From Tetrapyrgos nigripes (lineage: Eukaryota; Basidiomycota; Agaricomycetes; Agaricales; Campanellaceae): a stretch of DNA of 64,000 nucleotides. The position numbers and the translations under genes are program-made. Below are positions 55,069 through 64,000 of this stretch, piece after piece; the first letter of the stretch is position 1; each line of letters starts with the position of its first letter. Below the pieces are notes generated by a model. That model worked only from the letters and a program-made list of their open reading frames with translations, was not told where the DNA came from and ran no database searches. The DNA lies in contig JAACJM010000240.1 in the NCBI GenBank assembly GCA_013368315.1, positions 62,001 to 126,000 on the forward strand, in the 5' to 3' direction.

Positions 55069-55800
55069 GGTGACAGGTCAAATGTAAAGCCTTAGTTAAC
55101 TAGGTACAAACAAACAAAGTGTAACTACTTGCACCTAGGTTCGGAACAAACCCCACGAAGTTCCACCCTTTGCTAGAGGGGGCTTGCAAGAAAATGTTTC
55201 AAATGATAGGGCTCATTGGCAGCTTACTAGCTCATTCAATTCTCCCTGGAAACATGTACTGTAAGAGACAAAAATGTAGCTTAGAAGGTACCCTATCAGA
55301 CTGTGTACGCCAAATTCCTGATAAAATCTAATATACAATACATTTGCCAGCTAAGGGGAGTCACACGCAGAATTGAGACAGAGACTTCTTGAGGCTGCTG
55401 AATTTGCTAGAGAAATATGGAGAACAAGTGGGCTGGGCAGCATATACTTCAGGTGCATATAGATGACCTGGAATTGTATTTTCCACCTTCAGAGGACATG
55501 CTAGCAATACAGGTGTTAGAGGAGGGAAGGTGATCAATATGAGCAGTAAGTTGTCACATATGTCACACAATGTGATGAGGTTCGAAAAAGGGTACAACAC
55601 CACTGCGACGAGGAGTTCTAGGTGAGAAACATTGGAGCAGCCTTATAGGTAGAAATAAATACAAGTTTTAGTGAGATTCATGTCCCTCCAGGCCTAAGAA
55701 GCAATAACTTCTTTCTATTTGTACGTTTTACTTTGTGTCTTACTGACACCTTGATGTACATACAGGCAGTAATACTTTAGTGCACACTAGCAGGAGTTAT
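55069..55800. other. No recognised gene
   Basis: An 80-codon minus-strand frame (55603-55361) is open but unrecognised. Nothing else is supported. Confidence 0.3.
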
Positions 55801-55829
55801 TAACAATTGGGAGTAGGAGTAGCAGTGTT

Positions 55830-56306
55830 GTTGGTGGAGGCAAGAAGTTTTGGGTGACCAGGCCCATAGGACGCTGACTGGAGGCAGTGCGCATCTTTGT
55901 TCATGAAGAAATAGTGGAGGCAGCGGCAGTGCGACATGATGCTGGTCTTTACACTAAGAAGAACGCATGCCGTGATGCCCTACTGAGGGCCAGAAAGGTA
56001 CCAGAGGACGCTGTTGGCCTTATTGAAGTGTCTGGGACAGGAGAAGCCAAAGTGGGAGGTGACTAGGTGGAAAGGACTGCTAGACTTGGAATAGGGGTTG
56101 AGGTGCCGACACTGAAAGAGACACTGAGGACAATGGGCAGGTATACTAGAGCGCGTCAAAATGACTTGGAAGCATTGTTAGGATCCTTAGTAATAACGAA
56201 CATATGTTTCAGACACACCTGGAGCACTCAGACTACCACCGCCAAACGATTTTTCAGAGGTCTTGATTTTGTGTCCAAGGCCGAAAAGTATGATAGGATT
56301 ACTTGA
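55830..56306 (+). pseudogene. Unrecognised decayed coding segment
   Basis: One plus-strand frame keeps a protein-like composition across two stops: EAVRIFVHEEIVEAAAVRHD, AGLYTKKNACRDALLRARKV, PEDAVGLIEVSGTGEAKVGG, a TAG, then VERTARLGIGVEVPTLKETL, RTMGRYTRARQNDLEALLGS. The length and Ala/Glu/Arg-rich helices suggest an old gene. I cannot name a family. Confidence 0.35.
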
Positions 56307-56435
56307 GAGTTCTGAGTAAGAGAGGGTGTTGCGTGACATAGTAAGAGTGGACTGAGAAAGCCAGAGGTAGGGAACGGCGGAGGCAGTGGTAGTAGAAAGT
56401 CGTTCTACGAGCCCTCTAAAATCACCATCTTGCAA

Positions 56436-56518
56436 CAAGCCCCTTCTCTGAAGGCACGTCAATAACGATAAACAATAAAGTGCCGCAAACAAGTCCAGCC
56501 AATCAGAGAAGGGGCTTG
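56436..56518. repeat. 83-bp mini inverted-repeat element, copy 2
   Basis: The ends CAAGCCCCTTCTCTGA and TCAGAGAAGGGGCTTG are perfect 16-bp inverted repeats. It matches the element at 25907-25990. Confidence 0.75.
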
Positions 56519-57375
56519 GAACGAACCTAACTTGCACCGAGTCGTTATCTTATCCGTTTGTACTTTACTCGTTCCTCGTATCGTATCCGGATCTTTGCAA
56601 TACAAACGATTTCTGCGGGATTTTTCATTTAAGTTCATCTAACTGCCTATAGCTACTGAATTGCAAAGGTGTTGTCGTCCGTCTATTTGCGGCGTCTCAC
56701 CAACGGGGGAGATCTCATCCAGCCGGAAATTTCACATATTCCTCGTTTGATTTCAGGCCCTAGTCTACAGCTTTGCTTACCTGTAGCCTGAGCGCTCACT
56801 CCTCAGGCTCCCTTTGCCTGCACCAAAACGTACACGTCTGGCGTCAATCCGGGGCAGTCTGCTAATCCAGCTCCAATCCCGAGCTCGACTTCTTCTCATA
56901 CCGGAAGAATCGAAGAATTGTGATTGATTTGTTTTTGCATGCATGCATGATTCTCATATAAGCAATAGGCATAGGTAGAGGTATGGAGGCGACGGTGACG
57001 ACGACGACGACGACGATAGCGACATGGCGGGTGTACAGCAGTAGGGGAGAGGGATTGCAAAGAAAAGTAAAACAGTAGAGACAAAGAATGAGACATGTGT
57101 TGTGCGTCATTGTAAACCAACCAACCACCACCATCATCACCATCATCATCGCAGACCTACGTATCGTATACTCAAGACACCAAAGAGACACGCGTCAAAT
57201 ATCCTTTTTCATTTCTTCTTCCTTCCTTCCCTCGCCAAAAGGCAAATAACCACCAACCGTCTATGGTTATTCGTTATCCGACCCGAAACCCGACGTTTCC
57301 CAAAAGGCGGTATGGAATGGCAAGGTAGAGTTGTAGAGACGCGGAGAGGAAGGGAGATAGACGAGAAAGGAGATT
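56519..57375. other. 3' flank of RPS6, duplicated elsewhere
   Basis: No gene. From about 56885 it matches 18995-19464. It includes (GCAT)n near 56937 and a GACGACGAC tract near 57000. Confidence 0.6.
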
Positions 57376-58347
57376 TTAGGCAGCCTTGTGGTGCGAAGCC
57401 TTGATGGCGGCGACCTTGGCTTTGCGTTCTGCGACACGCTTGGCGAGGAGAGCGCTGTGAGGAGAGGGAAGGTCAGAGATTGTATGTATGAAAACAAAAG
57501 AGGCGAGAAAAAAAATCAGTAAAGCGAAAAACGATACGTACTCGTACTCGGACTTTTGCTCGCGCTGGTGCTCGAGTTTTCTGCGCTTGACAGCACGGAG
57601 GTGACGACGGCGTTGGAGACGCATGGGAGTGACGAGACGTTGGATTTTAGGACTGAAACACAGACAAGGGTACGTTAGCCACGTCAAAAATTGAAAAAAG
57701 AAGCAAAACCACTCACGCCTTGGTATAAGGCTTAGCACCCTCCTTCTTCGAGCTCGTAACCTCCCTCCTCACAACATACTTCCTCACATCATCCTCCTTG
57801 CTCAAATTAAAGAACTTGCGGATCTTGGTAGCCCTCTTGGGACCGAGACGCTTGGGGAGAACGACATCGGTCAACCCGGCGATTTCTTCGTCACCCTGCT
57901 TAACGATGACGACGGAGAGGACGGCGATGTCTGGGCCGACGATGCATCCACGGATGGATTTACGCTTGCGTTCGCCAGTACGACGGGGACGGTAGCAAGA
58001 GTGGCCGTCGGAGAGGAGAAGACGGACACGGTTGGGGAGGAGGACACCCTGCTTCATGGGGAAACCTTGCTTGTCGTTACCGCCAGTGATACGAAGGATG
58101 TAGCCTTTCCATTCGTCACCAATGGAGTCGGCGGGGACCTCTTGCGCAATTTTTTTGTCGAAGAAAACACGGCTGAAATGATATGTTAGACTCTAGGATT
58201 CCTGGAAATGGCACCACACGCACTAGCGCTTCTCGTCGTCGAGGTCGATAAGTTTTTGGGCCCCAGTCGCGGGGTCTAAAAAGTAGAAAATTAGGGAATT
58301 TTCAGGACCAAAGACACAATAGACGCACTAGCAATGTTAATCTTCAT
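57376..58347 (-). CDS. RPS6: 40S ribosomal protein S6 (eS6)
   Basis: A structural component of the small ribosomal subunit, cytosolic. Five exons on the minus strand: 58347-58329, 58275-58224, 58172-57717, 57652-57542 and 57454-57376; 717 nt, 238 residues, the normal length for fungal eS6. N terminus [20 protein letters not shown], then [60 protein letters not shown], the [20 protein letters not shown] block, [20 protein letters not shown], and the C-terminal tail [20 protein letters not shown]. All introns are GT-AG and the splice joins restore conserved residues (for example GCTA|AC giving Asn). It shares a 281-bp divergent promoter with RPS13. A broken duplicate lies at 19465-20130. Confidence 0.96.
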
Positions 58348-58628
58348 CTTGACGTTTTAAGCTTGACCTGCGTACGAGCCTCGGGGTTGAGCTCGACGTG
58401 CTTGAGTTGAGGGAGTGGACGAGGTAACAAATACTTCAAAACACTTTCCGTTGTTGGATCACGCGCCATCACGCAAGCCACAAACCAGCTGTATAGTTTT
58501 TCAGCCACAGTCCGGCAATTGCCATGCGTAACTGGACGCTTTCCCAACTTTTCCTGTCCTCGTTGTCCAGCGCAAGCGCATCTCAAGACCCACCTTTTTC
58601 TCCTCACCCCTCAAGACAATAATCAGCC
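58348..58628. promoter_or_regulatory. Divergent promoter of RPS6 and RPS13
   Basis: 281 bp separate the two start codons of head-to-head ribosomal protein genes. This suggests shared activation so that both small-subunit proteins are made together. No specific factor site was identified. Confidence 0.7.
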
Positions 58629-59261
58629 ATGGGTCGTATGCACGCTCCCGGAAAGGGTATTTGTGAGTAGTCTCCGAGCTGCTAGTCTAGGATTTTTTCC
58701 AATTTTTTTTTTTAGCCTCCTCTGCCCTCCCTTACCGCCGTACTCCTCCTGCATGGTTGAAGACGACCCCCGACGAAGTTGTCGACCAAATCATTAAACT
58801 CGCCAGAAAGGGTCTCACTCCCTCCCAGATTGGTGTTACTCTCCGTGACTCGCACGGTATTCCCCAAGTCCGCTTCGTGACTGGTAACAAAATCCTCCGT
58901 ATCCTTAAATCACAAGGTGTGTTGCAATACTTGTTCTGCTTTAACTCGTTCTCATACACTTTCTTTTCATCCTTACTCCCTCTTCCTTCCCTGCTATCTC
59001 TCTATCATGCTATTTCAATATGCCTTTTGTTTGGGGATAGGACTTGGCCCATCCATCCCTGAGGACCTCTGGCACCTCATCAAAAAGGCGGTCGCCGTCC
59101 GCAAGCACCTCGAGGTCAACAGGAAAGACAAGGACTCCAAGTTCCGTCTTATCCTTATCGAGTCTCGTATCCACCGTCTTGCTCGTTACTACAAGACGAA
59201 GCAGCAGATTCCTCCTACCTTCAAGTACGACTCTGCCACTGCTTCCACTTTGATTGCTTAA
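58629..59261 (+). CDS. RPS13: 40S ribosomal protein S13 (uS15)
   Basis: A small-subunit ribosomal protein of the uS15 family, cytosolic. Three exons: 58629-58662, 58716-58916 and 59041-59261; 456 nt, 151 residues, exactly the family length. It starts [12 protein letters not shown], continues [60 protein letters not shown], then [40 protein letters not shown] and [20 protein letters not shown]. Exon joins restore Ser and Gly codons in conserved places. It is divergent from RPS6. All residues of the uS15 signature are present and there is no sign of decay. Confidence 0.96.
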
Positions 59262-59400
59262 GTGGGTTGTGTGGTGTTGCTGGTGTCCGTGGTCTGGGTT
59301 TGGGGCTGGTAGTATGAGAGTTACTTCCACGATATGCCGATGTGTTGTAGTACCGTTCGCCTATGCAAAATCATATGCATGCCCATATAGGCTTTATGCT

Positions 59401-59815
59401 CGCTCATACCTCGTTATACTGTCGTCGGCGATGACAATGTGATGCTAGCTCAGGCACCCAAGGCCTTGGCTTGCGGCTCTAGAGACTGGACTGGTTCGGT
59501 GTAATAATTTGGCGAATTGATACAACGCGATGTTTCGTGGGCATGTGGTCCCGTGTAAGCGCAAAGGGACAAGTCGTCGGAGGGAGGCGTCAATATCAAA
59601 GGACTGGGGAATATACTTCGCTCATATCTCGTTTCTCGTTACCTCTACTGTCATCGGCGATGACCTCGTGATAATAACTTACACGCCCAAGGCGTTGGTT
59701 TGCAGCTCTGGAGATCTGGAGACTGGATTGGTTCGGTGTCATAAGTTGGCGAATTGATGTAACGCGATGTTTCGTGGGCATGTGGCGCTGTGTAAGCGAA
59801 AAGGGACAAGGACTA
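59401..59815 (+). repeat. Tandem duplication downstream of RPS13
   Basis: Two units of roughly 180-195 bp, starting near 59401 and 59620, share CTCATAYCTCG, TCRTCGGCGATGAC, CCCAAGGCSTTGG, TTGGTTCGGTGT-type, GGCGAATTGAT, AACGCGATGTTTCGTGGGCA and AAAGGGACAAG. The period is about 240 bp. No coding content is evident. Confidence 0.7.
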
Positions 59816-59928
59816 TGCACCATAATTAAACCGCACAGCCACTCATTCAAATCTGCGAGTTGTGCACGGCTACAGATGGTGAAAGATGGTAAAGGACATT
59901 TCTCCGGTACGTAGCTGTAGATGTATCA

Positions 59929-59936
59929 TATAAAAG
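59929..59936 (+). promoter_or_regulatory. TATA box of RYPCLT subfamily B gene
   Basis: TATAAAAG 54 bp upstream of the chosen ATG at 59990. The leader in between is conserved with the twin at 24228. Confidence 0.6.
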
Positions 59937-59989
59937 TACGTCCGTGTGTACCCTCTCTTACTTACCCTAGCTCTCTCCCACTTTCCTAC

Positions 59990-60699
59990 ATGCACACAAA
60001 CTCTCCTACCTTCAGCGACACCCACCCCATGCATCTTTGCCAGGAGATCCAGACTGAGAGCTTTGCTGCTATTACTGCCGGAGTCATTAGTGCGGTCATA
60101 ATCACGACCTTGCTTGTACGCCTTCGCTATCCGTGCCTCACGGTCTTTGGGTTAGACAAATACGTCGACAGTCGGTTGAAAACGACTGTTGAAGAAGCTA
60201 GGAAGGAAGGATTGGATGTAGTGATGTTTGAGGATACGCTTCACCAGTATGTCTTGCTTTTTTTCTGCCACCGAATATTACGGACTAATTTTTTCTCCTT
60301 TCTCATGCCTTTCTCCTTGAATAAACGAAGACTCCACAACGATCTATCCCGCATCAAAGTTCAAAACAACAGCAACCTCTTTCGCTGGTCATCTCTTCAC
60401 ACTTATCTCTCGTCCTCGTTCAGCATTTTACAATCAACTATTCATTGCTATGACGAAGCTGAGAAGCTACATGTATCCGTCTTGGTGGGTGGCGTATTTC
60501 AATACCCGTACGCGTGTACATGGCTCAAGTAGCTGATCGTTCGACGTTGGTTCGATTTTTCTCTCTCATTCAGAACGCTATGGAACATAAGCGTCAGTCT
60601 CAGCATGATTTTGAACTTCAGTATCGACGCCGGGGAAGCGAACATCCCCCTAGTACTCTATCCATTGTGATTCATGCATCTGGGCATGATAGTATCTGA
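59990..60699 (+). CDS. RYPCLT-family membrane protein, subfamily B (intact)
   Basis: Exons 59990-60246, 60331-60484 (154 nt) and 60574-60699; 178 residues. N terminus MHTNSPTFSDTHPMHLCQEI, membrane segment ITAGVISAVIITTLLV (about residues 31-46), then RLRYPCLTVFGLDKYVDSRL and EEARKEGLDVVMFEDTLHQ. Exon 2: LHNDLSRIKVQNNSNLFRWS, SILQSTIHCYDEAEKLHVSV. Exon 3: NAMEHKRQSQHDFELQYRRR, ending HASGHDSI. The sequence is far from subfamily A, yet the 154-nt exon 2, both intron phases, RYPCLT, LFRW and CYD are shared. ATG 59990 was preferred over 59921 because the earlier one precedes the TATA box. Single-pass membrane topology is inferred. Function unknown. Confidence 0.78.
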
Positions 60700-62234
60700 G
60701 CATGTACGCGCGCATAAGTAGGTTCCTGCTTTCTCTTTCGTGATAGACACTATTTAGCATCTCTTACATATAGGCTATAGAATTTAATTCTTCACGACGA
60801 TTATCTGGGCAATCCTGCTGCGCCTCGAAGCTTTGCTTTAATCTATCATAGTAGCATCAATATTTGATCCGTTTACTTCCTTTGAAATTCCACTCCTATC
60901 TCATCGACCTTTTTCTATCATCATGTTGTCGTTCAGTTGTCGTCTTGCTCTGTTTTGTATTTTTGCATTAAAATATACTTACATATTGTTCTTCGTATGC
61001 ACTAGTTTCACCATCGTGCGTTCGTTAGTGAGGTTCTGGATGGTCGTGGCTTCTAATTTCTGAGCCTTAACTGGCAGTTACCTGTAGAATTCGCCTAGTA
61101 TCCAAAACCCTTACAAGCACTACGCTCGTTCGTATACCTGCCACTTTACATAGTGAATCCGTGAGCCTGTGATTCTGGTGCCCTGGGTCTATTGAAGAAG
61201 TGTCCCTATTACGCCGTCATCTACTGTATGATCCCTTTGTTCTTGATTAATTCGATCAGCAATTATAAGCTTCTGGGAGGCTGATGTTGATTGTGACCCG
61301 CGTTTCTGCCATACCCGAACCTTGACCGGAGCTGCGCAATGGGAGGAAACAATCAAGAAACAATCCTTAGTTCCCGGTGGATCAAGGGCATGTTCCAGGA
61401 AAGAATGTACAGGAACCATGAGTCTGGGGAGGTTGAGAACATACCTACCACTTCCAGTTAATTAATAAACGTAAAGCGATCAATTGAGAAGTTGTATATA
61501 TTAATGATCTAGCCCTGACAGATCATTGGCTACTTCAATGAAACATTCTAGATATACTTACTATCATACTTAGCAAGAAACAACCTTGGGCGCTCGGTGG
61601 ATGTGGAGGTACGGGGAAGGGATATAGTCTTCGAGGGTGACGGGCTGTGCACCATGAGGATCTTACACGGCCGTGACAACGAGATCTGAAAGGATACTAT
61701 ATGTGACCTGGACGGAGGCTCAACAGCATAGTTTAGCCTGGGGATCTATTGTTATTCTTACATATGACATGACTCACCGTTATGCCTTTCAAGTTTTACT
61801 CGGACAATCAGGGCACATTCGATGGGTTTGCGGGAGAAGAATGATTTCCGAGCCACTCTCGTAGCCAGAACCTACCTCAACAAGACTCATACCAACTATT
61901 CTGAGACTACCGTCACGTTGGCTGACGTATTAGATCTTTAGATCCCAGAACACTAAGTACTATTATATGTAGATGTAGGTGTATGCCGTGTCTATACGGC
62001 ACTTACACCCAGCCGTTTTTCAGAGGATTGACTTGCTATGTATTCTATCTATCTCGCGATGCGTCCGCCGAAACCGATGGAATTACATAATGCCCTCTCT
62101 GAGATCCCAACCTATCCAGAACAGCGGCAAAACAGCGGACAGAATGGGTATTTTATGCGCATGTTCTTACAATTCCTGTATCCCTCCTACCCTCTTGTAC
62201 ACTGCAGATTCTTCGCGATCCAGAAATTGACTCC
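60700..62234. other. No recognised gene
   Basis: The only open frames are short and unrecognised (61189-61419 minus; 61673-61864 plus). The first 250 bp resemble the far flank of the twin copy near 23.4 kb in inverse orientation, so the subfamily B duplication extended past the gene. Confidence 0.4.
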
Positions 62235-62669
62235 ATGGATCCAACATCAACGAACCCGAATCTCTGCGAAGAAATGCAGACCACGTAGAACGCTGTCACG
62301 TTCTTTGCTGGCTTGAGCGTTATCACCATCACTATTCTCCTCCTACGCCTCCGCTATCCATGCCTTACCGTCTGGGGTCTAGATAAATTCCTCGATCGCG
62401 TGAAGAAGACTTTGGATACTTGTAGACTCGGAGAGGATGGACTGGATGTGTCATCGTTCGAGGACCACCTTCGCCAGTATGTCGTCTATTCGTAAGTTCC
62501 ATGGGAGTCACCCAATAATTCATGTCATGTCTTGATGAACTTTCTGCGCGTTCCAGAGTCCGCAATGAGTTTTTTTGACTTCAAGCTCAAAACAACAGCA
62601 AGCTCTTTCGCTGGGCATCTCTTCACATTTATCTCTGTTCCTCGTACACTGTCTTGTGATCCACCATCC
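62235..62669 (+). pseudogene. RYPCLT subfamily B gene, cut by a copia LTR
   Basis: Exon 1 (62235-62476) starts MDPTSTNPNLCEEMQTT, then TAG, then NAVTFFAGLSVITITILLLR, LRYPCLTVWGLDKFLDRVKK and LDVSSFEDHLRQ. It ends at a GTATGT donor in phase 2, as in the intact gene. Exon 2 begins at 62557 and carries a TGA at 62576-62578, then QAQNNSKLFRWASLHIYLCS and a second TGA after YTVL. At 62669, 113 nt into the 154-nt exon, homology stops at the LTR. The remainder should lie beyond the copia element, outside this window. Confidence 0.8.
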
Positions 62670-62954
62670 TGTTGAGCAGGCTATGTTCTATATACATAGT
62701 GGCAACTGCATACTTACCTGGGGATGTAAAAGTGCTTGTTAGAGCAGTTTGTTAGAGGTTTAAGAGCAATGAGCAGTAAGGGAAATCCTTATTTTTGTAG
62801 GGCAATCTACGAGCCCTTTTATACTGTTCTAGATAGTACATGTGACTACTTATCTAAGAACATCTGATGTACAGTAAGCGTAACTAACTAGATTACTATC
62901 TAACCTATATCTAATCTAATGTTGATGGCTGCTTACTAATTTGCCAATTCAACA
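62670..62954 (-). repeat. Long terminal repeat of the Ty1/copia element
   Basis: 285 bp bounded by TGTTGA (62670) and TCAACA (ending 62954). On the plus strand it is followed by CTCCCCCTTGCT, whose complement AGCAAGGGGGAG is a polypurine tract immediately upstream of the 3' LTR of a minus-strand element. CATCC (62665-62669) is the candidate half of the 5-bp target duplication. Confidence 0.82.
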
Positions 62955-63060
62955 CTCCCCCTTGCTAAGCTGCACCATTAGTGCGCGTAAGCATAAAGGC
63001 ACTATAAGCAGCCGAGGTTCATCTTCGTTATTAAGACATATCGATACGTTATACCAAGGT

Positions 63061-64000
63061 TCAACTTGTATAGAATTGTAGTCCTAATTGTGATCTAAAC
63101 TTCTCGAATTTTTGTTTGCCAAGGTTCTTTGTAAACATATCGGTGGGGTTATCGCTTCCTTCTATGAACTTTATTGTTACATTTTTGTTTGCAACTTGTT
63201 CACGGATAAAGTGATACTTGACAGCAATGTGTTTTGAACGTCGTTCTGTAACAGGATTGGATGCGATAAAGATAGATCCTTGATTATCCCCATAGATGTC
63301 GATAGCTTTCATCTCTATATTAAGTTCTTCTAAAAGAGCTTTTATCCAGATGACTTGGCGACTACAATCACTTAGTGCCATATACTCAGCTTCAGTAGAG
63401 CTTAATGCAGTTGTGGTTTGAGCTCTAGAGGCCCAGCAAAAAGTACCACGGGCTAACGTTAGGAAGAAGCCAGTATGTGATCGATGGTCGTTTGGATCTG
63501 ATGCCCAATCAGAGTCTGTGTATGCAGCGAGACCAGTTCCTAATGGATCTGATTCAGTGATCTTTTTCTTGGATCTGTCGTACACTAAAGCGTAGTGTCA
63601 AGTGCCAAGGAGATATCAGCAAATCCAAAGAGCTTTGTTTAGATGATCATCTGAAGGGTTTGCAGAGTGCTGTGCCATTTTGGTAACTGCAAAAGCTATG
63701 TCAGGACAAGTTCCTAACATGATATAAAGAAGAGATCCGACGACAGTTTGGTATTTCTGTCGAAGGACTGGGTCGACTGGGGATTTGTTTTTTATAGGAT
63801 AGTATCCTGCAGGTAGTGGAGTAGCAGAAGCTTTCGCATTTTGCATACCACATCGTTCTAATACCTTTTCAAGGTAAGCGCATTGATCAAGATAGATCTT
63901 GCTGCCTTTCATGACGATGTTCATCCTAAGAAATTCTTTGGCATTGCCAAGATCCCTGCATTCCCATTTCTTCATAAATTCCGCTTTTAGTTTGAGGACT
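63061..64000 (-). pseudogene. Ty1/copia polyprotein, C-terminal RT and RNase H
   Basis: The end of a copia-type Pol protein. RT part (above 63616): ECRDLGNAKEFLRMNIVMKG, YLEKVLERCGMQNAKASATP, TVVGSLLYIMLGTCPDIAFA. RNase H part (63585-63061): YTDSDWASDPNDHRSHTGFF, FCWASRAQTTTALSSTEAEY, IYGDNQGSIFIASNPVTERR, SKHIAVKYHFIREQV, ending near 63061. Between them, WIC-stop-YLLGT-stop-HYALVYDRS carries two TGA codons where the family usually has Arg, so this copy cannot make a full polyprotein. The 5' part lies outside the window. Confidence 0.9.

Overview
The window reads as genomic DNA of a mushroom-forming basidiomycete (Agaricomycetes). The evidence is short GT-AG introns, fungal-type RPS6 and RPS13 genes sharing a divergent promoter, DUF6699-type proteins, a Plavaka transposon, DIRS-like tyrosine-recombinase retrotransposons and a Ty1/copia element. 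Most of the sequence is repeat-rich accessory DNA. The only clear housekeeping locus is RPS6/RPS13 at 57.4-59.3 kb.

Layout. 0-7 kb: an almost complete Plavaka element, with a transposase on the minus strand, a divergent accessory gene on the plus strand, and matching terminal inverted repeats. 7-16.9 kb: two decayed copies of a small membrane-protein family and long gene-poor DNA. 16.9-18.8 kb: a non-autonomous hAT element with a perfect 8-bp target duplication. 19-20.1 kb: a broken genomic duplicate of RPS6. 20.9-27.5 kb: one intact and one broken DUF6699 gene, a frameshifted membrane-family gene and a helicase fragment. 29.6-35.5 kb: a DIRS-like element (gag, reverse transcriptase/RNase H, tyrosine recombinase) with hairpin-rich ends. 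38.1-40.2 kb: two DUF6699 genes. 41.7-42.3 kb: a hAT-like MITE. 42.5-49.1 kb: a tandem array of four membrane-family genes. 49.4-55.1 kb: a second hAT MITE, a decayed minus-strand DIRS-like element, and a third hAT MITE beside it. 57.4-59.3 kb: RPS6 and RPS13. 60-64 kb: an intact and a broken member of a second membrane subfamily; the broken one carries a copia LTR insertion.

The least-described content is the family I call RYPCLT, after its shared motif. There are nine copies or remnants here. Each encodes about 180-225 residues with one N-terminal membrane segment, then RYPCLT and a helical domain. Wherever the middle exon can be measured in full it is 154 nt, with the same intron phases, even between two strongly diverged subfamilies. 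Several copies also share a TATAAAG core promoter. The second notable point is a phase-0 intron at the identical position, just before reverse transcriptase motif A, in two diverged DIRS-like elements.

No database search could be run. Family names rest on recognised motifs, and exon boundaries were read by eye.
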